From JBBIUS01 sp037440105 (lineage in GTDB: Bacteria; Patescibacteriota; Patescibacteriia; XYB2-FULL-38-15): DNA of 31,325 bases. The stretch is from positions 1-31,325 of the forward strand of contig JBBIUS010000009.1 in assembly GCA_037440105.1 (NCBI GenBank), in the 5' to 3' direction. A program made the translations under genes and the position numbers. Position 1 is the stretch's first letter, and each line of letters begins with the position of its first letter. Under the pieces are notes generated by a model that saw only the letters and a program-made list of their open reading frames with translations, was not told where the DNA came from and did not search any database. This document shows, one piece after another, positions 13,629-21,792 of the stretch.

Positions 13629-13744
13629 TTTCTCCACTCCTTTTTGCTTAAAAAAATAATTGATGAACAAAACAAATTAATGAAAAGAACAATTTTGCCA
13701 GAAAAAACTAATCAAACAAGTAAAACACAAGAAAACAGGGCCTA

Positions 13745-16159
13745 TTATTTTTTATGTCCATTATTCATTTTTTTATTTTCTAATTTTTTCTCCATTTCCA
13801 ATATTTTTAAAGTTGTTTTTAAAACAGTGTCCGGGTTTAAAGAAATGCTATCAATGCCACATTTTACTAAAAATTCAGCAAAATCAGGAAAATCAGAAGG
13901 CGCTTGACCGCAAATACCAACTTTCAATTTATTTTTATGCGCTATTTTTATCAATTCATTGATTGGTTTCTTAATTGCCTCATTTCTTTCATCAAAAAGA
14001 TGGCTTACCAATTCTGAATCCCGATCAACACCTAAAGTAAGTTGAGTTAAATCATTTGAACCGATACTAAAACCATCAAAAATTTTAGCAAATTGTTCAG
14101 CTAAAATAATATTCGATGGAATTTCTACCATCATATAGACTTTTACCTTTCTAAGTTTTTCTTTAGAAAAATTTGAAAGAGCTTTATTGATAATCTTAAC
14201 TACTCTTTTCCCTTCTTCAATTGTTCTGCAAAAAGGCACCATAACAATAATATTATCCAAGCCAAATTCTTGTCGCACTTTAGAAATAGCAGCGCATTCC
14301 AACAAAAAAGCTTTTTGGTATTTAGGGTCATAATAACGTGAAGCGCCTCGCCAGCCGAGCATTGGATTTGCTTCTTTTGGCTCAAACTCTCTACCGCCAA
14401 TTAAATTTGCATATTCATTTGATTTAAAATCTGAAAAACGAACAATGACCGGCTTTGGATAAAATGCTGCGGCAATTCTGCCTACGCCTTCAGCCAATCT
14501 ATCTACAAAAAATTTTGCTTTATTTCTATATCCATAAGTTAGCGCCTCAATTTGTTTTTTATTTTTTGGGTTTTTAAACTTTTTAGCCAGCAATGCTAAC
14601 GGATGAATTTTAATATAATTTGAAATGATAAATTCTTCACGCGCTAGACCAACCCCCTCATTTGGGATAAACGAAAATGCAAAAGCCTGGTCAGGTTCTC
14701 CAACATTCATCATTATTTTGGTTTTTGGTCTGCCAATTTTTTCTAAACTTATCTTTTTAATTTTAACAGGAAGGAGACCTTGATAAATTTTCCCTTCTTC
14801 CCCTTCAGCACAACTTACAGTTACTCCTTGGCCAGTTTTTAAAATTTCTCTTGCTTTTTTAGCGCCGACAACACACGGTATGCCAAGTTCGCGCGATACG
14901 ATAGCCGCATGGCAAGTTCTTCCGCCGCTCTCAGTAACAATTGCGCTGGCTTTTTTCATAATCGGCACCCAATCCGGGTCTGTCATTTTAGTAACTAAAA
15001 CTTCGCCATTTTGAAATTGGTCAATTTCTTTTATGCTGCCTAAAACCCTAATCCACCCCCTGCCGATTTTTGTTCCGATAGCCGTTCCTGTAAGCAAAAT
15101 TTCGCTTTTTCTTTCTAAAATATGCTCTTCTAAAACTCTACCATTTTTTTCCGCGTGGACTGTCTCTGGTCGAGACTGCACAATGTACAATTTATTTTCT
15201 AGGCCGTCTTTTGCCCATTCAATGTCCATTGGCTTCTTATAGTGGTCTTCAATTAAAAGCGCCCAGCGAGCCAATTGTAAAATTTCTTGATCATTTAAAG
15301 AATATTTTAACTGTTCTTCTTTGGTCGATTTTAAATTTTGCGTAGACGCGCCATTTTTTTTATAGACCATTTTTAATTTTTTAGTACCCAAATTTTTCCC
15401 AATAATTGACTTAAATCCTTTTCGCAAAGTTGGTTTAAAAACAAAAAATTGGTCAGGGATAACTCTGCCTTTGACCACGTTTTCCCCTAACCCCCACGAT
15501 GAATTGATAAGAACAACATCAGGGAAACCCGTTTCTGTATCTAAAGTAAACATCACGCCGGCTGATGCACGGTCAGAGCGGACCATTTTTTGCACGCCAA
15601 CAGAAATATAGATTTTTGAATGATCAAGTTTTTGGTCAAAAGAATAAACAAGAGCGCGGTTATTATAAAGCGAAGCAAAACATCTTCTAACAACATCTAA
15701 AAGATTCTTCTCGCCTTGCACATTTAAAAAACTTTCTAATTGACCAGCAAAAGAAGCGGCTGGCAAATCCTCAGCCGTCGCAGAAGAACGAACGGCTACA
15801 TCAGCTCCTCCTTTTCCAATCAATTTTTTATACGCTCGACTGATTTCTTCTATAAAATCTTTTGGTATTTTTGCCTGTAAAATCAAAGTTCTTATTTTTT
15901 TACCGACTTCCTCCAAATTTTTAATATTTTCCGGGTCAATAACTTGAAGCAAATTTTTAATTTCTTCTTCTAAATGATTGAATTTTAAAAACTGCCTAAA
16001 GGCATAAGCAGTTATTGCAAAACCGTTGGGAATGTTGATCCCTTTTTTAATCAAACTTTGGTACATTTCGCCAAGCGAAGCATTTTTGCCGCCCACTAGA
16101 GCCACATCTTTCATGCTAATCTCTCTAAACCAGAGAATTAATCTCTTTTTTTTGTCCAT
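13745..16159 (-). CDS. ppsA: Phosphoenolpyruvate synthase (pyruvate, water dikinase)
   Basis: 804 residues, normal length. The N-terminal ATP-grasp domain has VGGKNASLGEMY, AVRSSATAEDLPAASFAGQ and IEWAKDG. The swivelling phosphohistidine domain has GGRTCHAAIVSRELGIPCVVG, with the active His near residue 416. The TIM-barrel domain has GVGLAREEF, NPMLGWRGASRY, MVEIPSN, SIGSNDLTQLTLGVDRDS and CGQAPSD. It makes PEP from pyruvate and ATP, or runs toward pyruvate and ATP, as proposed in some fermenters. It follows pyk by 123 bp on the same strand; a pyk-ppsA pair points to control of the PEP/pyruvate node. Confidence 0.97.
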   Translation of the reverse strand: MDKKKRLILWFREISMKDVALVGGKNASLGEMYQSLIKKGINIPNGFAITAYAFRQFLKFNHLEEEIKNLLQVIDPENIKNLEEVGKKIRTLILQAKIPKDFIEEISRAYKKLIGKGGADVAVRSSATAEDLPAASFAGQLESFLNVQGEKNLLDVVRRCFASLYNNRALVYSFDQKLDHSKIYISVGVQKMVRSDRASAGVMFTLDTETGFPDVVLINSSWGLGENVVKGRVIPDQFFVFKPTLRKGFKSIIGKNLGTKKLKMVYKKNGASTQNLKSTKEEQLKYSLNDQEILQLARWALLIEDHYKKPMDIEWAKDGLENKLYIVQSRPETVHAEKNGRVLEEHILERKSEILLTGTAIGTKIGRGWIRVLGSIKEIDQFQNGEVLVTKMTDPDWVPIMKKASAIVTESGGRTCHAAIVSRELGIPCVVGAKKAREILKTGQGVTVSCAEGEEGKIYQGLLPVKIKKISLEKIGRPKTKIMMNVGEPDQAFAFSFIPNEGVGLAREEFIISNYIKIHPLALLAKKFKNPKNKKQIEALTYGYRNKAKFFVDRLAEGVGRIAAAFYPKPVIVRFSDFKSNEYANLIGGREFEPKEANPMLGWRGASRYYDPKYQKAFLLECAAISKVRQEFGLDNIIVMVPFCRTIEEGKRVVKIINKALSNFSKEKLRKVKVYMMVEIPSNIILAEQFAKIFDGFSIGSNDLTQLTLGVDRDSELVSHLFDERNEAIKKPINELIKIAHKNKLKVGICGQAPSDFPDFAEFLVKCGIDSISLNPDTVLKTTLKILEMEKKLENKKMNNGHKK

Positions 16160-16177
16160 ATTAAAATATACACAAAA

Positions 16178-16235
16178 AATTTCTATAAATTTCTATTAGT
16201 TTCTATGAGTTTCAGAAACTTATGGAAACTTGTAG
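16178..16235. repeat. Decamer tandem repeat in both orientations, upstream of ppsA
   Basis: Units of the type (A/G)TTTCTAT(A/T/G)A repeat three to four times, then continue inverted as GAAACTTATG, GAAACTTGTA, GAAACTTG. The two halves can fold into an imperfect hairpin (16199-16232). Similar units recur at 17791-17848 upstream of pyk. Confidence 0.75.
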
Positions 16236-16282
16236 AAACTTGCTCGGGCCCGATAAGTCGGCCCTCGCGAAACTTATTGCTT

Positions 16283-17713
16283 TTAAATCTCCTTTATCTC
16301 AATCAAATTGATGTTTCCTGACCTGCCGACTGGCTCGCCAGCAATAATGATAATTCTCTCTCCCTTTTTTACAAATTTTTTCTTTTTAATGAAACCTAAA
16401 GACCGATCAACCAATTCTTCAATAGAACGGCAAGGCGGCAGAACAAAAGGAATAACTCCCCATGAAAGAGTCATCTGCCGTTGCACACGCAGATTGTCTG
16501 TCGTCACCAAAATTGGTAATTCTGGCCGATAACGACAAACAATTCTCCCGGAATAACCAGACAGCGAGGCAGCCAAAATCGCTTTTGCTTCAACTGTTCT
16601 TGCTAGAATATTTGCTACCCGGCTGACTGCCTCATCAATTGGTTTTATTTTTTTAATAATCTCGCGAATAATGACATCGTCGTAAACCGATGCTTCAGTT
16701 TCACAAATAATTTTTGCCATCATTTCCACGGCTCTAAGCGGATAATTACCGCTCGCCGTTTCGCCAGAAAGCATAACCGCGTCTGTGTGGTCAATTACTG
16801 CATTGGCGACATCAGAAACTTCAGCCCTTGTTGGCCTTGGTTTCCTAATCATTGAATCAAGCATTTGTGTTGCAACAATAACCGGTTTAGCCGCTTCCAA
16901 ACATTTATCAATAATCCATTTTTGAACAAGCGGCACTTTTGGCGCCGGCGTTTCAATGCCTAAATCACCTCGCGCAATCATTATGCCATCAGCAGCCTCT
17001 AAAATTTCGCTGAAATTTTTTACGGCTTCGTGTTTTTCAATCTTGGCAATAATTTTTATTGGCGCTTCCTTGGGCAGTTTCAATTCTTTTTCATATTCAT
17101 GGATTAAATAGCGCAAATCATAAATTTCTGAAGCCCGCGAAACAAAAGAAAGGGCAACCCAATCAATGCCCTCCTCTACAGCAAATTTTAAATCATTTCT
17201 ATCTTTTTCAGTAAGCGGCGGCAAACTAACAGAGGTGTCCGGCAGATTGACTCCTTTGTGAGAAGTTAAAAGACCGCCTACTACCACTTCAGAAATAATA
17301 TCGCAGCCGCTAACTTTTAAAACTTTAAGTTCAATTAACCCTTCGTCTAATAAAATCCGGTGGCCGGGGCACACATCTTTGTGCAAATTTGAATAAGTAA
17401 TTGGAATTTTATTATTAATTTTTCCCAAATCTGTGGTCAAAATTATCTCGCTTTTTGGATGTAAAATAACCCCTTCTTTTGGTAAATCGCCGACCCTGAT
17501 GCGCGGTCCCTGAAGATCGCCAATTATTCCAAGCGGCTGGCCCGTCTTTTCTGAAATTTGCTTAATAACTTTGATAATATTTTTATGCCACTCGTGCGTT
17601 CCGTGCGAAAAATTAAGCCGAGCTACATTCATCCCAGCTTTTATCATTTTTTTTAAAATTGATGGGGCCTCTGAAGAAGGACCGATTGTACAGACAATTT
17701 TAGTGCGCTTCAT
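16283..17713 (-). CDS. pyk: Pyruvate kinase
   Basis: 476 residues from ATG 17713, which starts MKRTKIVCTIGPSS as in the family; the open frame runs further upstream but has no homologous look. Motifs: LNFSHGTHEWH, GDLQGPRIRVG, IAKIEKHEAVKNFSEILEAADGIMIARGDLG (catalytic Lys and Mg-binding Glu and Asp), and ATQMLDSMIRKPRPTRAEVSDVANAV. A C-terminal regulatory-type domain is present. It converts PEP and ADP to pyruvate and ATP, the last ATP step of glycolysis. It lies upstream of ppsA in the same direction. Confidence 0.98.
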   Translation of the reverse strand: MKRTKIVCTIGPSSEAPSILKKMIKAGMNVARLNFSHGTHEWHKNIIKVIKQISEKTGQPLGIIGDLQGPRIRVGDLPKEGVILHPKSEIILTTDLGKINNKIPITYSNLHKDVCPGHRILLDEGLIELKVLKVSGCDIISEVVVGGLLTSHKGVNLPDTSVSLPPLTEKDRNDLKFAVEEGIDWVALSFVSRASEIYDLRYLIHEYEKELKLPKEAPIKIIAKIEKHEAVKNFSEILEAADGIMIARGDLGIETPAPKVPLVQKWIIDKCLEAAKPVIVATQMLDSMIRKPRPTRAEVSDVANAVIDHTDAVMLSGETASGNYPLRAVEMMAKIICETEASVYDDVIIREIIKKIKPIDEAVSRVANILARTVEAKAILAASLSGYSGRIVCRYRPELPILVTTDNLRVQRQMTLSWGVIPFVLPPCRSIEELVDRSLGFIKKKKFVKKGERIIIIAGEPVGRSGNINLIEIKEI

Positions 17714-17790
17714 AAACTCTGCAAAATACGAAAACGTACGAAAAATACGAAAATTATTTAAAAAGTTAAAAAAACAACAAGTTTCTATAA

Positions 17791-17848
17791 ATATTTCGCG
17801 CGAAGGCCAGCTCGGTTGGTCGAAGCGCAAATTTCTATGAGTTTCTGA
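17791..17848. repeat. Second site of GTTTCTATNA-type repeats, upstream of pyk
   Basis: AGTTTCTATAAAT near 17791 and ATTTCTATGAGTTTCTG near 17830 flank a TTCGCGCGAA palindrome. The units match those upstream of ppsA. Confidence 0.6.
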
Positions 17849-17854
17849 AAATTA

Positions 17855-17956
17855 CCTGCCCGCCAATTGCCATCTGTGTATTTACTGATTTTATGACTAT
17901 TGTTAGAATAGGGATTCGTAAACTTCAGAAAACCATCCTCAATTGGCTTTGGCAGG
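17855..17956. repeat. Long-loop inverted repeat between pyk and the DUF4870-like gene
   Basis: CCTGCC and GCCAATTG (17855-17869) pair with CAATTGGC and GGCAGG (17940-17956), with a 70-nt loop and small bulges. No gene overlaps it. Confidence 0.6.
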
Positions 17957-18008
17957 CGGATAAAAACTGATAGAAATTAATTGTTTTCTACTTTTTATTC
18001 TCGTAGGA

Positions 18009-18326
18009 TTATAATTTTATCTTCTCAGCGTACTTCGCAAGATAAGGCAGTTCCCAATACTTGCCTGAAAGAGCTTGGACAGTCCCCATAATGCTTAAAA
18101 CAAGCAAAACAACGCTGCCGAAAAAGGCAATGAACCAACCAAGATAAGGAATTATTCCTACCACCCAGATAACCACCCAACAAATAAATAAAACTAACCC
18201 TTGCTTGCCGTGGAATTGAGCGAATTTGCTTTCTTTTTTGCCTAAAAGAGGAATCAAACAAAGAATGCCAATATAACCGACAGCGGCAATTAGTTTGCTT
18301 TCCTCAATATCCTTGTCTTCTGGCAT
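18009..18326 (-). CDS. DUF4870-like small membrane protein
   Basis: 105 residues from ATG 18326 (MPEDKDIEESKLIAAVGYIG), chosen because the upstream part of the open frame does not look like protein of this family and AAAGG lies nearby. Three membrane segments. The pattern is SKLIAAVGYIGILCLIPLL, then KFAQFHGKQGLVLF, then a long hydrophobic pair and the end of the form YWELPYLAKYAEKIKL. This matches the DUF4870/Tic20-like small membrane proteins common in bacteria. Function unknown. It is downstream of groL but separated by a terminator. Confidence 0.82.
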   Translation of the reverse strand: MPEDKDIEESKLIAAVGYIGILCLIPLLGKKESKFAQFHGKQGLVLFICWVVIWVVGIIPYLGWFIAFFGSVVLLVLSIMGTVQALSGKYWELPYLAKYAEKIKL

Positions 18327-18505
18327 AGAATTAAACAGACCTTTGACTGCAATACTTGAATATCGATGCAGATCCACTGCGTTTTGTTTCGAAGACAAGC
18401 AGAAACGGAAAGATGCGGATAACAACACAAAAAACACTGATATTCGGTTTGCAATCAAGGAAAATTATTACTCGTTAATTCATTGTATCATAAAAATCAA
18501 AAACT

Positions 18506-18537
18506 AAAAAGCCGAGACAAATTGCCTCGGCTTTTTT
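18506..18537. terminator. Terminator of groL (symmetrical)
   Basis: AAAAAGCCGAG (18506-18516) with CTCGGCTTTTTT (18526-18537). It works as written for groL on the minus strand; the sequence is nearly symmetrical. About 37 nt past the groL stop. Confidence 0.85.
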
Positions 18538-18573
18538 ATTTTTGTACCATCTATATCTAAGTTAAATCCGCAT

Positions 18574-20196
18574 TTAATACTCCATGCCCCCACCCATGCC
18601 ACTGTGGCTGTGGTCTTCTTTTTTCTCTGGCAGGTCAGTCACAACTGCTTCAGTTGTCAAAAGCATTGCTGCGATTGAAGCAGCGTTCTGAAGAGCTGTA
18701 CGAGTAACTTTTGTTGGATCGATAATTCCTGCCTCAACCAAATCTTCGTACTTATCAGAAGCAGCATTGTAGCCATAATTTCCCGGCTGGCGTTTTACTT
18801 CTTCAATCACAACATCACCGTTTTTTCCAGCGTTAAAAGCAATCAATTTAATCGGCTCTTCAAGAACTTTTTTCAAAATTTCAATGCCAACTTTTTCTTC
18901 ATTGTCAACCTTTACTCCATCTAAAGCTTTTGTGGCTCGAAGCAAGGCAACCCCGCCACCAACTACAATTCCTTCTTCAACCGCTGCCTTAGTCGCAGCC
19001 AAGGCATCTTCAATCCTTAATTTTTTTTCTTTCATCTCTGTTTCTGTGGCTGCCCCGACTTTGAGCACTGCAACCCCGCCAGAAAGTTTTGCTAACCTTT
19101 CCTGCAGTTTTTCTTTATCAAACTCTGATTCAGTTTTCTCTAATTCTTTTTTAATCTGAGCAATGCGGGCTTTTATTTTTTGTTCGTCACCCTTTCCTTC
19201 AACAATTGTAGTATTTTCTTTTGTTGCAATAACTCGGCGCGCCTGACCCAACTGGCCAATTTCTACATTCTCCAATTTTAGGCCAACATCTTCAGAAATG
19301 ACTGTCCCGCCGGTTAAAACAGCAATATCATCCAACATTTCTTTTCGACGATCACCAAAACCTGGCGCTTTAACTGCTAAAGTATTGAAAGTGCCTCTAA
19401 GCTTATTAACCACAAGCGTTGCCAGAGCCTCTCCCTCCACATCTTCAGCAATAATCACTAATTCTTTTTTCCCGCTCTGCGCTAATTTCTCCAAAAGCGG
19501 CAAAATATCACTTAAGGCAGAAATTTTCTTATCAGTAATCAAAATATACGGATCTTCATATTCTGCTTCCATTCGCTCAGGATTTGTAATCATATAAGGG
19601 GAGATAAAACCTTTGTCAAACTGCATACCCTCAACCACTTCTTTTTGAATGCCAAAACTCTGTGATTCTTCAACAGTAATAACTCCCTCTGGTCCAACCT
19701 CTTCCATTGCCTCGGCAATAACTCGGCCGATTTCTGAGTCATTGGCTGCAATAGAAGCAACTTGCTGACGCTCTTCTTTGGTAGAAATATCTTGCTTCAT
19801 CTTTTGCAGTTCCTCAACAATCGCTTTTACCCCCTTTTCAATGCCGTTCTTAATTAAAAGTGGATTAGCGCCAGCCGCTACATTTTTTAAACCCTCGGAA
19901 ATAATTGCCTGAGCTAAAACAGTGGCTGTTGTTGTCCCGTCACCTGCCACATCGTTTGTTTTGGAAGCAACTTCTTTCACTAATTCTGCGCCGATATTTT
20001 CAAACTTATCCTCTAATTCAATCTCTTTGGCAATTGTCACGCCATCATTGACAATTTGAGGTGTGCCAAAACCTTTGTCTAAAACAACATTTCTCCCTCG
20101 CGGACCTAAAGTAACCTTTACTGCGTTAGCTAATTTATCAACTCCTCTTTTAAGAGCTTGTCGAGCTTTCTCGTCAAAAAGTATTTGTTTTGCCAT
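18574..20196 (-). CDS. groL: Chaperonin GroEL (60 kDa)
   Basis: 540 residues, full length. Motifs: VTLGPRGRNVVLDKGFG, NDGVTIAKEIELED, GDGTTTATVLAQAI (ATPase Asp near 87), VEEGIVVGGGVALLRA, and the C-terminal GGGMEY after a His-rich stretch. It forms the folding chamber with GroES. groS lies upstream on the same strand with a 118-bp gap. No obvious Shine-Dalgarno is seen before the ATG; instead a 31-bp element shared with groS lies 18 nt upstream. Confidence 0.99.
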   Translation of the reverse strand: MAKQILFDEKARQALKRGVDKLANAVKVTLGPRGRNVVLDKGFGTPQIVNDGVTIAKEIELEDKFENIGAELVKEVASKTNDVAGDGTTTATVLAQAIISEGLKNVAAGANPLLIKNGIEKGVKAIVEELQKMKQDISTKEERQQVASIAANDSEIGRVIAEAMEEVGPEGVITVEESQSFGIQKEVVEGMQFDKGFISPYMITNPERMEAEYEDPYILITDKKISALSDILPLLEKLAQSGKKELVIIAEDVEGEALATLVVNKLRGTFNTLAVKAPGFGDRRKEMLDDIAVLTGGTVISEDVGLKLENVEIGQLGQARRVIATKENTTIVEGKGDEQKIKARIAQIKKELEKTESEFDKEKLQERLAKLSGGVAVLKVGAATETEMKEKKLRIEDALAATKAAVEEGIVVGGGVALLRATKALDGVKVDNEEKVGIEILKKVLEEPIKLIAFNAGKNGDVVIEEVKRQPGNYGYNAASDKYEDLVEAGIIDPTKVTRTALQNAASIAAMLLTTEAVVTDLPEKKEDHSHSGMGGGMEY

Positions 20197-20214
20197 ATTT
20201 GCTAAAACGAATTA

Positions 20215-20245
20215 ACGCGAATTTTGACCGCATTTCGCTTCGGTC
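20215..20245 (-). promoter_or_regulatory. 31-bp leader element upstream of groL (copy shared with groS)
   Basis: 30 of 31 bases match 20623-20653. On the minus strand it holds GACCG and CGGTC arms that can fold, then AAAATTCGCGT. It ends 18 nt before the groL ATG. Confidence 0.7.
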
Positions 20246-20314
20246 TTGCGAATCTTGTGCAAATGTTTATTCGCTCTAATTCGCTTCTAATTCGCTTATT
20301 GATTAGCGAGTACA

Positions 20315-20605
20315 TTACTCAATAATTCCTAAAATATCCCCCTCTGAAATAATTAATAATTCCTGATCGTCGACCTTGATTTCATCAGGGCTATATTTTT
20401 TGAATATAACTTTGTCACCGATTTTAACTGACATCGGTGCAATTTGACCATTCTCTAAAAGCCGACCAGGACCACAAGCTATAACCTCGCCTTTTTCTGC
20501 TTTTTCTTTTTCAACTGTATCAGGCAACACAATGCCAGCTTTTGTTGTGACATCTTCATTAATAGGTTTTACAACAACTCTGTCTCCCAATGGTTTTACT
20601 TTCAT
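20315..20605 (-). CDS. groS: Co-chaperonin GroES (10 kDa)
   Basis: 96 residues, normal length. Motifs: MKVKPLGDRVVVKPI, the mobile loop TTKAGIVLPDT, and KIGDKVIFKKYSPDEIKVDDQELLIISEGDILGII. It caps the GroEL ring. GGAG lies a few bases before the ATG. groS precedes groL on the same strand. Confidence 0.99.
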   Translation of the reverse strand: MKVKPLGDRVVVKPINEDVTTKAGIVLPDTVEKEKAEKGEVIACGPGRLLENGQIAPMSVKIGDKVIFKKYSPDEIKVDDQELLIISEGDILGIIE

Positions 20606-20622
20606 ACTCCATACGCGAATCT

Positions 20623-20653
20623 ACGCGAATTTTGACCGTATTTCGCTTCGGTC
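20623..20653 (-). promoter_or_regulatory. 31-bp leader element upstream of groS
   Basis: Matches 20215-20245 with one difference and stands at the same distance (17 nt) from the groS ATG. No CIRCE element (TTAGCACTC inverted repeat) is seen near either gene, so this may be the local control element. Confidence 0.7.
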
Positions 20654-20734
20654 CCGCAAAAACAAATTTATTTGCGTTTTATTCGTTTTAAATTCGCTTA
20701 TGATTCGCAATCGGTTAATTCTTCATTATAAAAC

Positions 20735-20803
20735 AACGCTCAAATTAAATCAAGCGTTATTTCAAATTTCATTTTATTTTATAAAAACTGAAAAAACTGT
20801 CAA
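20735..20803 (-). promoter_or_regulatory. Putative groS-groL promoter and operator-like inverted repeat
   Basis: On the minus strand: TTGACA (20803-20798), 16-nt spacer, TAAAAT (20781-20776). Just downstream lies the inverted repeat AACGCT (20735-20740) / AGCGTT (20753-20758). Leader about 165 nt. Confidence 0.5.
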
Positions 20804-20807
20804 GTAT

Positions 20808-21713
20808 TTATTTAACAGAAGTGCCAAATTTACATGCTTCTTTTATTCTGCTAAATATTGCGTACGCCTTAGGATAATTTTTTAACATATCTTCAACCCG
20901 TTCATCAAATTCTCCCTGAGCTAAATAGGTATAAAATTCCTCCCAATTCATACTCGCCGCAGCAATATAAAAACCTACGACAGCTTTTTCCCCATGATAT
21001 TTTTCCCTAACAAAAGGAACGCTTCCTTCTTTTAAATAAATTATTTCTTGAGCCGTCTTTTTCATAAGTTCGTATTCTTCACTGCTCAATTTTTTAATAG
21101 CCTGATGGAATCTCTCGTGGGCCACTGCTATCGGGAAAAATTCTTTTTCTTGAAGGGCTGACTCGCGAAATATTAAAATATCAGTTGATTTAAATAACGA
21201 TTCGTAAAAGGCAATTTCATTTTGAGGCAAACCTAATTTCTGAAGGCGAGTTCTAAATTCTTCTTGTTCTTCTTTTGTGTCTAAATAATTTTCAGCAAGA
21301 TAACCTGCAGTTGGACTACTTAACCACCACGGCTTTTTGTCTACAGTTTTTGCAAAAGCGTCAAAAATTTCATTTTGAATTACAAATTCACGATCTCTCA
21401 AATATTTAAGGTAGCCATAGGGATCTTTCAATTCTTTTTTTTGAAATCTTTCTAGACCTCTTAAAATTTCTTCTGACCTTAAGCCGGTTTTCCCAGCCAT
21501 GCAGCCGCTGGCTATTAAAGTTTCAAGACTGCCAAAACCTAAAATTGCCGCTCCAGCTGCTAATTTTTTAAAAAACTCACGGCGGGATAATTTTTCAAGT
21601 TTTTCCCACTCCTTTTGCTCACTCTCATCGATTTTCTCCCGCGGAAAAATTGCCTCAGGCTCTTTATCAAATCGCGTTTTTTCTGTCATAAAAATTTGTT
21701 TAAAAAAATTCAT
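20808..21713 (-). CDS. Tat-signal lipoprotein with HExxH zincin motif
   Basis: 301 residues. After a charged N-terminus of about 42 residues comes a twin-arginine signal, SRREFFKKLAAGAAILGFG (RR at 44-45), ending in the lipobox-like IASGC71. The mature part is helical and contains AVAHERFHQAI, an HExxH zinc motif at 198-202, with possible third ligands among the glutamates of NWEEFYTYLAQGEFDE near 256. This suggests an exported, lipid-anchored metalloprotease. The family is not one I can name. A second ATG at 21689 is possible, but a promoter placing the start at 21713 supports the longer form as a leaderless mRNA. Confidence 0.82.
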   Translation of the reverse strand: MNFFKQIFMTEKTRFDKEPEAIFPREKIDESEQKEWEKLEKLSRREFFKKLAAGAAILGFGSLETLIASGCMAGKTGLRSEEILRGLERFQKKELKDPYGYLKYLRDREFVIQNEIFDAFAKTVDKKPWWLSSPTAGYLAENYLDTKEEQEEFRTRLQKLGLPQNEIAFYESLFKSTDILIFRESALQEKEFFPIAVAHERFHQAIKKLSSEEYELMKKTAQEIIYLKEGSVPFVREKYHGEKAVVGFYIAAASMNWEEFYTYLAQGEFDERVEDMLKNYPKAYAIFSRIKEACKFGTSVK

Positions 21714-21718
21714 TTAAA

Positions 21719-21747
21719 AGTATAACAAATTTCAAATTTAAATTCAA
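21719..21747 (-). promoter_or_regulatory. Putative promoter giving a leaderless mRNA for the Tat-type lipoprotein
   Basis: On the minus strand: TTGAAT (21747-21742), 17-nt spacer, TATACT (21724-21719). The predicted start falls on the ATG at 21713, the same geometry and same -35 as at smpB. Confidence 0.55.
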
Positions 21748-21792
21748 ATTTTTATCTAAAATTTCTATCTAAATAAAATAGTCTTATTTTTA

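Noticed and set aside
16178..16235. CRISPR-like repeated GTTTC units
   Set aside because: Period of 10 bp with no unique spacers and no cas genes; this is a tandem simple repeat.
17714..17830. Extended N-terminus of pyruvate kinase
   Set aside because: The upstream in-frame residues lack any family pattern; the protein starts MKRTKIVCTIGPSS as in homologues.
20606..20770. CIRCE heat-shock operator upstream of groS
   Set aside because: The TTAGCACTC/GAGTGCTAA inverted repeat is absent; only an unrelated AACGCT/AGCGTT repeat is seen.
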